DNA of 9,025 nt from an uncultured Clostridia bacterium (GCA_946623485.1 CAMORF010000073.1:1-9025), one strand, 5' to 3'. Shown: positions 1 through 6,498, counted from the stretch's first letter. Notes: generated from the sequence alone by a model not told the origin. A program made the numbers and translations.

Positions 1-520
1 CATTACCGAGCAGGATGCAAAGGTAGCCGGAATCGCCCATGAGCGGGGAAAAGGTATTATCATTGCGGTCAACAAGTGGGATGCGGTAGAAAAGGACAAC
101 CATTCCGTCAAAAAGTATACGGAGAAGATCCGCATGACACTGTCTTTCATGCAGTACGCGGATATTGTGTTCCTGTCCGCAAAAACCGGCCAGCGGCTTC
201 AGAACCTTTATCCGATGATTGACGCAGTGATCGAAAACGCGAACCGCCGTGTCGCCACAGGCGTCCTGAATGAGATTCTCTCTGAGGCCGTCGCGCTGCA
301 GCAGCCGCCGATGGATAAAGGAAAACGCCTGAAATGCTATTACATGACGCAGGTCAGCGTGGCTCCGCCGACCTTCGTGCTGTTTGTCAACGAGAAAAAG
401 CTGATGCATTTCTCCTATGAGCGGTATATTGAAAACCAGATCCGGACTGCGTTCGGCTTCAAGGGAACTGCGATCCGGATTCTGACGAGGGAGCGGGCGA
501 GAAAGGACCAGCCGGATTGA
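1..520 (+). CDS. der: Ribosome-assembly GTPase Der (EngA), C-terminal part
   Basis: Der is an essential GTPase with two tandem G domains and a KH-like domain; it binds the 50S subunit and helps its maturation in the cytoplasm. The left edge cuts the gene, so only about 172 C-terminal residues are seen, in the frame starting at base 2. The visible part begins inside the second G domain. The G4 motif NKWD lies at bases 71-82 and the G5-like SAKTGQ motif at 176-193. The rest matches the C-terminal KH-like domain of the family, including the stretch PPTFVLFVN and the basic tail ending near RERARKDQPD. The stop is TGA at 518-520. plsY follows 135 bases downstream, a pairing common in Clostridia. 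The assignment is secure; the start, first G domain and promoter are outside the window. Confidence 0.96.
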   Translation, partial: ITEQDAKVAGIAHERGKGIIIAVNKWDAVEKDNHSVKKYTEKIRMTLSFMQYADIVFLSAKTGQRLQNLYPMIDAVIENANRRVATGVLNEILSEAVALQQPPMDKGKRLKCYYMTQVSVAPPTFVLFVNEKKLMHFSYERYIENQIRTAFGFKGTAIRILTRERARKDQPD

Positions 521-579
521 AGCATTCCCGGAAGCCATTGCACAGCAGCCGGGGGCTGGATCCGTTGCGGGTGGATGTC

Positions 580-618
580 TATAGGTTTCTCTCCGCCTGA
601 TGCGGAGACGAGCCTATA
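580..618 (+). repeat. Imperfect 17-bp hairpin between der and plsY
   Basis: Bases 580-596 pair with 602-618 around a 5-base loop (CTGAT). The inner seven pairs (TCTCCGC/GCGGAGA) are perfect. The outer part has one C/C mismatch (589/609) and two G-U pairs (586/612 and 588/610) that pair only in + strand RNA. There is no T-tract after it, so it is not a standard intrinsic terminator. A smaller 5-bp hairpin lies just upstream at 546-558. It could be an RNA processing or stability element for the der-plsY transcript. The structure is seen in the sequence; its function is unknown. Confidence 0.6.
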
Positions 619-655
619 TGATTCGGGGCTTATGTAGCAAAGGGGATAGGAGAAG

Positions 656-1303
656 ATGATAAGGATTGTATGTTTTGGGATCGGGTATCTGTTTGGCCTG
701 TTCCAGACAAGCTATATTATCGGCCGTATTCACGGGATTGATATCCGGGAATACGGAAGCGGGAACGCGGGAACGACCAATATGATCCGAACGCTTGGAA
801 CCAAATGGGGGCTGATTACCTTCGCCGGCGATTTCCTGAAAAGTTATCTTGCGGCTGTGTTGGTCGGGCTCTTGTTCGGAAAACAGTATGCGGACTGCAT
901 CCTGCTGCTGCGGCTTTACGCGGGCGCAGGCGCGGTGATCGCCCATGACTTTCCTTTTTACATGAATTTCCGCGGCGGGAAGGGCGTTGCCGCGTCTGCC
1001 GGCATGGCAATGGGGTTCCGCCCCGTGCTGCTGGGGTTCGGGCTTCTTGTATTTCTTGGGGTTGCGATTCCGACGAAATATGTGTCAGCCGGGTCGATTG
1101 CCTGCTACGCTGCATTTTTCCTGGGAACGGTATTCATGGGTCTGACCGGACAGTTCCATATGACACAGGCGCTTCTGATTGAAACCGACATCCTGGCATT
1201 TTGCATGATGGCATTGTGCTGGTGGCAGCACAGGCATAATATCGTGCGCCTGATGAACGGGACAGAACGGAAAACATCATTGTTTCATAAAAAAACACAA
1301 TGA
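656..1303 (+). CDS. plsY: Acyl-phosphate glycerol-3-phosphate acyltransferase PlsY
   Basis: PlsY is an integral membrane enzyme that transfers an acyl group from acyl-phosphate (made by PlsX) to the sn-1 position of glycerol-3-phosphate, giving lysophosphatidic acid, the first step of phospholipid synthesis. The 215-residue protein is of normal length and mostly hydrophobic. It shows the three conserved cytoplasmic motifs: GSGNAGTTNMIR near residues 34-45, HDFPFYMNFRGGKGVA at about 97-112, and HRHNIVRLMNGTE at about 192-204. In motif 2 the usual Gly before His97 is Ala, a mild change. The ATG at 656 is preceded by AGGAG at 648-652, which is rather close; a GGGG run at 642-645 gives a longer spacing. 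In many Clostridia gpsA follows plsY, but here metF follows 75 bases later. Confidence 0.95.
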   Translation: MIRIVCFGIGYLFGLFQTSYIIGRIHGIDIREYGSGNAGTTNMIRTLGTKWGLITFAGDFLKSYLAAVLVGLLFGKQYADCILLLRLYAGAGAVIAHDFPFYMNFRGGKGVAASAGMAMGFRPVLLGFGLLVFLGVAIPTKYVSAGSIACYAAFFLGTVFMGLTGQFHMTQALLIETDILAFCMMALCWWQHRHNIVRLMNGTERKTSLFHKKTQ

Positions 1304-1360
1304 CGGTTCTTCTGAACCTGCTGTGTGAAATGCAGGAATGTATGCGTTTCAATCTGTGAT

Positions 1361-1370
1361 AGAAGGAGGT
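1361..1370 (+). promoter_or_regulatory. Ribosome binding site of metF
   Basis: AGAAGGAGGT lies 8 bases before the ATG at 1379. It decides the start: the open frame extends upstream to 1325, but that upstream ATG has no such site. A small hairpin (1305-1309 with 1314-1318) lies just after the plsY stop and has no T-tract. Confidence 0.85.
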
Positions 1371-1378
1371 GCAGCAAC

Positions 1379-2278
1379 ATGATTTCACCCCGTTTTTCCG
1401 ACCTGATGCGGGAGAGGATGACGCTCTCCTTTGAGATTTTCCCGCCTAAGACAGAAGCGGGAATGAAGAAGCTTCCGGGAATTCTGGACGAACTGGTTTC
1501 CTTTGGCCCCGATTACATCTCCTGCACCTATGGCGCGGGCGGAGCCAATATCGGCATGAATCAGGAAGCGCTGCAGTTGATCCGGGAGAGGACGGTTGCC
1601 TGCACCCACTACACCTGTGTTGGTGTTACCCGTGAAGCGGTCAGGCAGCATCTTTCCGGATACCTGGACAGAGGGATCACGCACATTCTTGCACTCCGGG
1701 GGGACTATCCGATGGGATGGAACCATACCGGCGGGGATTTTGCGCACGCCTCAGATCTTGTCAGGTTTATCCGCGAGGAATTCGGAGATTCTTTCGAGAT
1801 CGCGGTTGCCGCCGCGCCCGGCGGACATGTAGAATGCACCAGCGAGGACGATGACATCGCTTATCTTCGGATGAAACAGGATCTTGGCGCGGATTATCTT
1901 ATTACGCAGCTGTGCTATGACCTGGAGCAGTTTAAGGTCTGGCGCGACAAGGTTGACAAGGCAGGAATCACCTTGCCCATTGACGTCGGCATCATGCCTG
2001 TCACGACAAAGCATAGTGTGATGACGCAGTGCTTTTCCAGAAATGCATGCGCTGTTCCCCGGGAGCTGGCGCTGGTGCTGACACACCATTGGTTTGATAA
2101 GGATCCGGATGGCAATGAGATCCCTCAGGTGAAGGCTGCGTTCCGGGAAGAGGGGCTGAGTTATTCCGCCTGGCTGCTGAACCAGTACCTTGGGCTTGGC
2201 ATCAACGGCATCCATCTGTATGCGATGAACCGGGCGGAGGACGTGCGGCAGGTGCTTCAGCGAAGCGGCTTCCGTTGA
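1379..2278 (+). CDS. metF: 5,10-methylenetetrahydrofolate reductase MetF
   Basis: MetF is a flavoprotein that reduces 5,10-methylene-THF to 5-methyl-THF with NAD(P)H or another electron donor, feeding methionine synthesis or, in acetogens, the methyl branch of CO2 fixation. The 299-residue product has the normal length of the small bacterial form (E. coli MetF is 296). Family motifs are in order: SFEIFPPKT near the N-terminus with the catalytic Glu, CTYGAGG, ALRGDYP with the conserved Asp, DYLITQLCYD for the barrel core, GIMPVT, and GINGIHLYAMNR near the C-terminus. It would use the methylene-THF made by FolD three genes downstream. No metV partner gene is present in the window. The fumarase genes begin 114 bases downstream after two hairpins, so metF may or may not share their transcript. 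Confidence 0.95.
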   Translation: MISPRFSDLMRERMTLSFEIFPPKTEAGMKKLPGILDELVSFGPDYISCTYGAGGANIGMNQEALQLIRERTVACTHYTCVGVTREAVRQHLSGYLDRGITHILALRGDYPMGWNHTGGDFAHASDLVRFIREEFGDSFEIAVAAAPGGHVECTSEDDDIAYLRMKQDLGADYLITQLCYDLEQFKVWRDKVDKAGITLPIDVGIMPVTTKHSVMTQCFSRNACAVPRELALVLTHHWFDKDPDGNEIPQVKAAFREEGLSYSAWLLNQYLGLGINGIHLYAMNRAEDVRQVLQRSGFR

Positions 2279-2282
2279 GGAT

Positions 2283-2302
2283 CATGCCGCTTTAGCGGCG
2301 TG
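2283..2302 (+). terminator. Possible weak terminator hairpin after metF
   Basis: An 8-bp stem (2283-2290 with 2295-2302, including one G-U pair) closes on a TTTA loop 4 bases after the metF stop. The stem is GC-rich, but the following sequence is GC-rich with no T-run, so intrinsic termination would be inefficient at best. It may act as a 3' end stabiliser instead. Confidence 0.35.
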
Positions 2303-2313
2303 CGCCCGGCGGA

Positions 2314-2351
2314 CGTAAACGAATTGAGTGGAGACACTTAATTCGTTTACG
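2314..2351 (+). repeat. 17-bp inverted repeat with GAGA loop before the fumarase genes
   Basis: Bases 2314-2330 pair with 2335-2351 around a 4-base GAGA loop, which matches the stable GNRA tetraloop class. All positions pair; one is a G-U wobble (2326/2339) that would be a mismatch on the other strand. No T-tract follows, so it is not a classical terminator. A -10-like TACAAT lies just downstream at 2353-2358, without a convincing -35 at the right distance. It could be an operator, an RNA structure in the leader of the downstream operon, or a copy of a dispersed hairpin repeat. Confidence 0.75.
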
Positions 2352-2392
2352 ATACAATCAGAATGTATGGATAGCACAGAACGGGGAAAAAC

Positions 2393-3235
2393 ATGAGAGA
2401 GATCGACGTCAGCAGGATAACAGACGCAGTCCGCCGGATGTGTATTTCCGCCAATATCAACCTCCCGCAGGATATGAAGGATGCGCTCCTTCGGGCCAGG
2501 AAGCAGGAGGATGGGCCGATCGCGCAGACGATCCTCGACCGGATCATGGAAAATCATGCGCTTGCCCAAAGCGGAACGCTGCCCATCTGCCAGGATACAG
2601 GAATGGCCTGCATCTTCCTGGAGGCCGGGCAGGATGTGCACTTTACGGGAGGCAGCCTCTATGATGCAGTGAACGAGGGCGTACGGCTCGGCTATACGGA
2701 AGGGTACCTGCGCAAAAGCGTAGAGCGTGATCCGATCCGGCGGGGCAATACCGGCGATAATACGCCGGCATTGATCACGGTGGATATTGTGCCGGGAGAC
2801 AAGGTGAAGCTTACGGTGGCTCCGAAGGGGTTTGGATCGGAAAACATGAGCGCGCTGAAGATGCTTAAGCCATCTGCAGGGCTTGAAGGAATCAAGGCGT
2901 TTATCCTGGAAACCGTGGAGCATGCAGGGCCGAATCCCTGCCCGCCGATTGTCGTCGGCGTCGGGATCGGCGGGAACTTTGACCACGTTGCGCTTCTGGC
3001 AAAGAAGGCGCTGCTCCGGCCGGTGGATTCCTGTAACCCGGATCCGTTTTATGCTGCCCTTGAGGAAGAACTGTTGGAGGAGATCAATGCGCTTGGTATC
3101 GGCCCCCAGGGATTCGGCGGGCGGACGACGGCTCTTGGCGTAAACATTGAATATCTGCCGACGCATATCGCCGGCATGCCCTGCGCAGTCAATATCAGCT
3201 GCCATGTCACGAGGCATGAAACGGAGGTGATCTGA
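2393..3235 (+). CDS. Class I fumarate hydratase (or tartrate dehydratase) alpha subunit
   Basis: This is the alpha subunit of a two-subunit, oxygen-sensitive [4Fe-4S] hydro-lyase that interconverts fumarate and malate; close relatives act on L-tartrate. It corresponds to the N-terminal part of single-chain class I fumarases. The 280 residues are typical. Three cysteines fit the cluster ligands: Cys66 in PICQDTG, Cys183 in NPCPP, and Cys270 in the NISCHVTRH motif near the end. GNTGDNTPA (about 118-126) and KGFGSENMSAL (about 145-155) are further family motifs. The ATG has GGGGA at 2383-2387 with 5-base spacing. Its stop overlaps the beta-subunit start (TGATG). The sequence alone does not settle fumarate versus tartrate; fumarate is more likely because no tartrate genes are nearby. 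Confidence 0.93.
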   Translation: MREIDVSRITDAVRRMCISANINLPQDMKDALLRARKQEDGPIAQTILDRIMENHALAQSGTLPICQDTGMACIFLEAGQDVHFTGGSLYDAVNEGVRLGYTEGYLRKSVERDPIRRGNTGDNTPALITVDIVPGDKVKLTVAPKGFGSENMSALKMLKPSAGLEGIKAFILETVEHAGPNPCPPIVVGVGIGGNFDHVALLAKKALLRPVDSCNPDPFYAALEEELLEEINALGIGPQGFGGRTTALGVNIEYLPTHIAGMPCAVNISCHVTRHETEVI

Positions 3236-3783
3236 TGATCCGTTCGATCCGGCTCCCCCTGACGGAAGCGCTTTCCCAAAGCCTTCACATGGGGGACAAC
3301 GTTCTCTTGTCCGGCATTGTGTATACTGCCAGGGATGCGGCGCATGAGAGGATGACAGAACAGCTTGCCAGGGGAATCCCGATTCCATTTGACACAAAGG
3401 ACGCAGTCATCTATTATGTAGGCCCGAGCCCGGCCAGGCCCGGCCAGGTGATTGGTTCTGCCGGGCCGACGACCGCAGGACGCATGGACAAATGGGCGCC
3501 GCAGCTGATCGGCCTCGGGGCACGTGGGATGATCGGAAAAGGGAAACGTTCCCCGGAAGTCATCGAAGCGATCCGGAGGTACCACGGCGTGTATTTCGGG
3601 GCGATCGGCGGGGCAGGAGCGCTTCTGGCCCGGCATATCGTGAAGAGCGAGCTGATCGCGTATGAGGATCTGGGTCCGGAAGCGATCCGCAGGCTGACGG
3701 TAAAGGATTTTCCCGTAACGGTCATCATCGACTGTGAGGGAAATGACCTCTATGAACTTGGCAGAAGGAGTTATCTGGGATGA
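3235..3783 (+). CDS. Class I fumarate hydratase (or tartrate dehydratase) beta subunit
   Basis: This is the beta subunit partner of the upstream alpha chain, equivalent to the C-terminal part of single-chain class I fumarases, and supplies part of the active site. The 182-residue protein has LSGIVYTARDAAHERM (about 25-40), GPTTAGRMD (77-85), the basic GKGKR motif (101-105), YFGAIGGAGALL (120-131) and the C-terminal EDLGPEAI and IDCEGNDLY stretches, all typical of the family. The start is supported by GGAGGTGATC at 3223-3232, an unusually complete match to the 16S 3' end, lying inside the alpha gene. It overlaps alpha by one base and fchA by four (ATGA), so the three are translationally coupled. 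Confidence 0.94.
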   Translation: MIRSIRLPLTEALSQSLHMGDNVLLSGIVYTARDAAHERMTEQLARGIPIPFDTKDAVIYYVGPSPARPGQVIGSAGPTTAGRMDKWAPQLIGLGARGMIGKGKRSPEVIEAIRRYHGVYFGAIGGAGALLARHIVKSELIAYEDLGPEAIRRLTVKDFPVTVIIDCEGNDLYELGRRSYLG

Positions 3784-4415
3784 CAGATTATTCAGAACTG
3801 ACACTGAAGGAATTCTCACAGCGCCTGGGATCCGGGGATCCGACTCCGGGCGGCGGCGGCGCAAGTGCGCTGGCGGGATGCCTTGGCGCAGCCTTGGGCA
3901 ATATGGTTGCGCACCTGACGGTAGGGCGGAAAAAATATGCTGCCGTGCAGGAGGAGATGGAAGCGGTGATCCGGGAAGAGACATCGCTTCAGGAGGAACT
4001 TCTCGACCTGATCAGCCAGGATGCTGTGATGTTTGAGCCTCTGTCAAAGGCCTATTCCATGCCCCGCGCAACGCAGGAGGAAATAGAAGCGCGCGACGCT
4101 GTGATGAAAAAGGCGTTAGAGGACGCATGCCAGGTTCCGCTCAGGATCATGGAGAAGATGTGCCGGACCCTGGAGCTTGCGCGGGATGTTTCCCTGAAGG
4201 GAAGCACGGCTGCGGTGTCCGATGCAGGGGATGCAGCTTTGCTGTGCAGGTCTGCGCTTCAGGGAGCAGCCCTGAATGTATATATCAATACAAAGCTGAT
4301 GAAAGACCGCGCGATGGCAGAGGAATACAACCGCAAGGCAGACCAGATGCTTCAGCAGTACGTTCCGGTTGCCGACCAGATCTATGAGCAGGTGCTCGCG
4401 GGGCTGCGTGCCTGA
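3780..4415 (+). CDS. fchA: Methenyltetrahydrofolate cyclohydrolase / cyclodeaminase family protein FchA
   Basis: The product belongs to the formiminotransferase-cyclodeaminase C-terminal domain family. Stand-alone members in Clostridia act as methenyl-THF cyclohydrolase (FchA), interconverting 10-formyl-THF and 5,10-methenyl-THF; related proteins deaminate formimino-THF in histidine breakdown. The 211-residue helical protein shows PTPGGGGASA (21-30), MVAHLTVGRKKY (42-53), SDAGDAALL (147-155) and LNVYINTKLMKDR (165-177), the family hallmarks. AAGGAG at 3765-3770 lies 9 bases before the ATG, and the ATG overlaps the fumarase beta stop. The folD-family gene follows closely, and no hut or formiminotransferase gene is in view, so the cyclohydrolase role is favoured. 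The family is clear; the exact reaction is inferred from context. Confidence 0.9.
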   Translation: MTDYSELTLKEFSQRLGSGDPTPGGGGASALAGCLGAALGNMVAHLTVGRKKYAAVQEEMEAVIREETSLQEELLDLISQDAVMFEPLSKAYSMPRATQEEIEARDAVMKKALEDACQVPLRIMEKMCRTLELARDVSLKGSTAAVSDAGDAALLCRSALQGAALNVYINTKLMKDRAMAEEYNRKADQMLQQYVPVADQIYEQVLAGLRA

Positions 4416-4480
4416 CTGGGAAGAGTTAAATGTTCTGACAGGATCGGCATGTTTGAGTGAAAAGAAAGGTTCATGGGAAT

Positions 4481-5341
4481 ATGGCAAAACTGCTGTCTGG
4501 AAAAGAAGTGGCTCTTGCGTTGACAGAAGAGGTGAAGGAGAGAGTCTGCCTGCTCCGGGAAAAAGGCGTGGCCCCGGCCCTGTGCATCATCCGCGTCGGG
4601 GAAAAGCCTGGCGACATCTCCTACGAGAGGGGGGCCAGGAAGCGTTGCGAGATGACCGGGATCCTATGCCGGACGATCTGCCTTCCGGAAGACGTGTCCC
4701 AGGAGGAACTGCTTCGTGTGATCCGGGAATGCAATGAAGATGATTCTGTTCACGGGGTACTTCTCCTGCGCCCTTTGCCTGCCACGCTGGATGAGGTTTC
4801 AGCGGCAAATGCGCTTGTGAGCGCAAAGGATGTTGATTGCATGACGGATCTTTCGATCAGCGGGCTGTTATCCGGAAGAGGGATCGGATTTGCCCCATGC
4901 ACGGCACAGGCAGCAATGGCATTTCTGGATCATTATGGAATTGACGCTGCCGGGAAACGCGCTGTTGTGATCGGAAGATCCCTGGTTTTCGGCAAGCCGG
5001 CAGCGCTGATGCTGACAGACCGCAATGCAACGGTTACCCTCTGCCATACCAGAACGAGGGATCTGAGCGCCGTTGCCAGGCAGGCGGATCTGCTCCTGGT
5101 TGCATGCGGACATGCCGGAGTGGTTGGCGCGGATTGTGTCAGACCCGGACAGGTTGTGATTGATGTAGGGATCAATACAGGGCCGGACGGAAAGCTGTGC
5201 GGCGATGTGTCCTTCGGGGAGGTGGAGCCGATTGTGGAGGCAATTACTCCGGTGCCGGGCGGTGTCGGGGCAGTGACGACATCGATCCTGGCCCGGCATG
5301 TCGTACAGGCCTGTGAGAACCTGAAGAACCGTTCATCATGA
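4481..5341 (+). CDS. folD: Methylenetetrahydrofolate dehydrogenase FolD-type, probably lacking cyclohydrolase activity
   Basis: FolD proteins oxidise 5,10-methylene-THF to methenyl-THF with NAD(P)+ and usually also hydrolyse it to 10-formyl-THF. The 286-residue product has the family fold signatures: RVG (38-40), Tyr48, DVD (117-119) with the conserved Asp119, PCT (139-141), the nucleotide-binding IGRSLVFGKP (164-173), NATVTLCHTRT (182-192) and TPVPGGVGAVTTS (256-268). Relative to human MTHFD1 and E. coli FolD, the catalytic Lys (Lys56 human) is Ala52 and the active-site Gln (Gln100 human) is Leu96, with Arg97 following. These residues serve the cyclohydrolase step, so this is probably a dehydrogenase working with the adjacent FchA. 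The ATG at 4481 is preferred because MAKLLSGKEV matches family N-termini; GAAAGG at 4464-4469 is its site. A GTG at 4457 would add 8 residues. Confidence 0.92.
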   Translation: MAKLLSGKEVALALTEEVKERVCLLREKGVAPALCIIRVGEKPGDISYERGARKRCEMTGILCRTICLPEDVSQEELLRVIRECNEDDSVHGVLLLRPLPATLDEVSAANALVSAKDVDCMTDLSISGLLSGRGIGFAPCTAQAAMAFLDHYGIDAAGKRAVVIGRSLVFGKPAALMLTDRNATVTLCHTRTRDLSAVARQADLLLVACGHAGVVGADCVRPGQVVIDVGINTGPDGKLCGDVSFGEVEPIVEAITPVPGGVGAVTTSILARHVVQACENLKNRSS

Positions 5342-5420
5342 CAGCCGGCAAAAAACGACAATCACTGACAAAAACCGACACGAAACGGCATTGACTGAGA
5401 AAGAATGACAGAGAAGGAGA
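5341..5420 (+). repeat. Degenerate 10-bp tandem repeat between folD and the patatin gene
   Basis: Starting at the last base of the folD stop, eight consecutive decamers each carry G at position 7 and A at position 10. Positions 7-10 read GGCA, GACA, GACA, GACA, GGCA, GAGA, GACA, GAGA. Position 4 is A in seven of eight, and position 6 is usually C or T. The rough consensus is NNNA(A/C)YGRCA. The last unit contains the AAGGAG ribosome binding site of the next gene. The tract is A-rich and has no strong hairpin. It may be a decayed tandem repeat or helically phased binding sites; chance in an A-rich spacer is not excluded. Confidence 0.5.
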
Positions 5421-5435
5421 GAACTGCAGAATTAT

Positions 5436-6317
5436 ATGAAACTTGGACTTGTGATTGAGGGAGGCGGGATGAAATGTGCCTACACCTCCGGGATACTGGA
5501 TTTGATGTTGGATGACGGAATCAAACCGGATTACGTGATCGGCGTGTCCGCAGGCGCGGCATGCGGTGCCTCATTTGTTGCCGGACAACGGGACAGGAAC
5601 CGAAGATTTTTTGTTGATTACGTCAACAGGCCGGATTATATGGGATGGACTGCGTTCCGCCACAGCAAGGGGAATTTCTTTAACCTGGAATACATCTACC
5701 AGGATCTGACCGGGGAAGGCGGCGAGGATGCGTTGGATTATGACGCGATCATGAAGAATCCGTGCGAGCTTTGGGCGGTTGCCACGGATGCTGAGACCGG
5801 AGAGCCTGCCTACTTTACCAAAAAGGACCTGCATCCGGATGACTATTCCGTATACATGGCTTCCTGCGCGATTCCGGTGGCTTGCAGGCCGGTCCGGATC
5901 GGCGGCCATCTGTACTATGACGGGGGCTGCAGCGATTCTGTTCCGGTCCGCCGCGCGCTTGAAGCAGGCTGTGATAAAGTGATCGTTCTGCTGTGCCGCC
6001 CGAAGGATACGGTCCGGGAACCGGAGAAACATCAAAGAATCTATCATACCCTTTTGCGCCGCTATCCGAGGCTGGTCCATAACCTGGATGTCAGGCATGA
6101 ACGCTATAACGCGACTCTGCGCGGCATCAGGCACATGGAGGAACAGGGCCGGGCTTTGATCATTGCGCCTGAAAAGCATCTGGATATCACAACTTACACC
6201 AGAGATCCGGCAGTACTGGGCGGGCTTTATGATATTGCCGTGAAAGAATATGCAGACTACCGGGAGAAGCTCCTTGCATTCTGCGAAGACCACGTCGCGA
6301 CAGACGAGACAGCATGA
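5436..6317 (+). CDS. Patatin-like phospholipase family protein
   Basis: The product is a patatin-fold serine hydrolase, a family that cleaves acyl esters of phospholipids or other lipids with a Ser-Asp dyad. It most resembles the bacterial YjjU-type subgroup. The 293 residues show the oxyanion-hole motif EGGGMKCAY (8-16), the nucleophile elbow GVSAG (36-40) with Ser38, and DGG (162-164) with catalytic Asp162. No signal peptide or membrane helix is evident, so it is probably cytoplasmic or peripheral. The ribosome binding site AAGGAG (5414-5419) lies 16 bases before the ATG, longer than usual; an in-frame CTG at 5424 would be better spaced, but MKLGLVIEGGG matches family N-termini. It follows folD by 94 bases and is probably co-transcribed up to the terminator at 6511-6542. 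The natural substrate cannot be told. Confidence 0.9.
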   Translation: MKLGLVIEGGGMKCAYTSGILDLMLDDGIKPDYVIGVSAGAACGASFVAGQRDRNRRFFVDYVNRPDYMGWTAFRHSKGNFFNLEYIYQDLTGEGGEDALDYDAIMKNPCELWAVATDAETGEPAYFTKKDLHPDDYSVYMASCAIPVACRPVRIGGHLYYDGGCSDSVPVRRALEAGCDKVIVLLCRPKDTVREPEKHQRIYHTLLRRYPRLVHNLDVRHERYNATLRGIRHMEEQGRALIIAPEKHLDITTYTRDPAVLGGLYDIAVKEYADYREKLLAFCEDHVATDETA

Positions 6318-6385
6318 CTGCGTGACACGAGAGCAAGGCTGCACTTCATTCATGGCAGCGTGACGGCACTGCATGGCAGTGGGAC
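6313..6385 (+). repeat. Three imperfect 14-bp repeats after the patatin gene
   Basis: Related 14-mers begin at 6313 (CATGACTGCGTGAC), 6351 (CATGGCAGCGTGAC) and 6372 (CATGGCAGTGGGAC). The first overlaps the patatin stop codon. A 6-bp hairpin (6367-6372 with 6376-6381) overlaps the third copy, and a 5-bp hairpin (6390-6394 with 6400-6404) follows. The whole gene-free stretch 6318-6654 (337 bases) holds these repeats, a palindrome, a terminator and the gdhA promoter and leader; no small gene with a convincing ribosome binding site is seen in it. Confidence 0.45.
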
Positions 6386-6484
6386 AGACATGCCTGGCCG
6401 GCATTCCTCCGGATTTTGGTTTGGAGGGAAAAGGGTGATTCACATCAGTCACGACACACTACATGTGCAAACAAATAATTCATT

Positions 6485-6498
6485 AAAAACTAGTTTTT
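6485..6498. repeat. Perfect 14-bp palindrome upstream of the gdhA promoter
   Basis: AAAAACTAGTTTTT is identical on both strands. It lies in an AT-rich island about 55 bases upstream of the gdhA -35 box and 13 bases before the terminator stem. It may bind a dimeric regulator or be chance in AT-rich DNA. Confidence 0.4.

Noticed and set aside
1304..1378. Possible folate riboswitch ahead of metF
   Set aside because: Only one 5-bp hairpin is present and the spacer is too short and unstructured for the known tetrahydrofolate riboswitch.
2282..3397. 371-codon open frame on the - strand across the fumarase genes
   Set aside because: It is antisense to two clearly identified genes, spans their junction and has a low-complexity, motif-free translation.
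3049..3984. 311-codon open frame on the - strand
   Set aside because: It covers parts of three overlapping + strand genes and has no protein-like character.
5571..6452. 293-codon open frame on the - strand across the patatin gene
   Set aside because: It is a shadow of the patatin gene; its start lies in the repeat-containing spacer with no supporting context.
6467..6487. Tiny ORF MCKQII in the gdhA upstream region
   Set aside because: It is only a few codons long and has no ribosome binding site.
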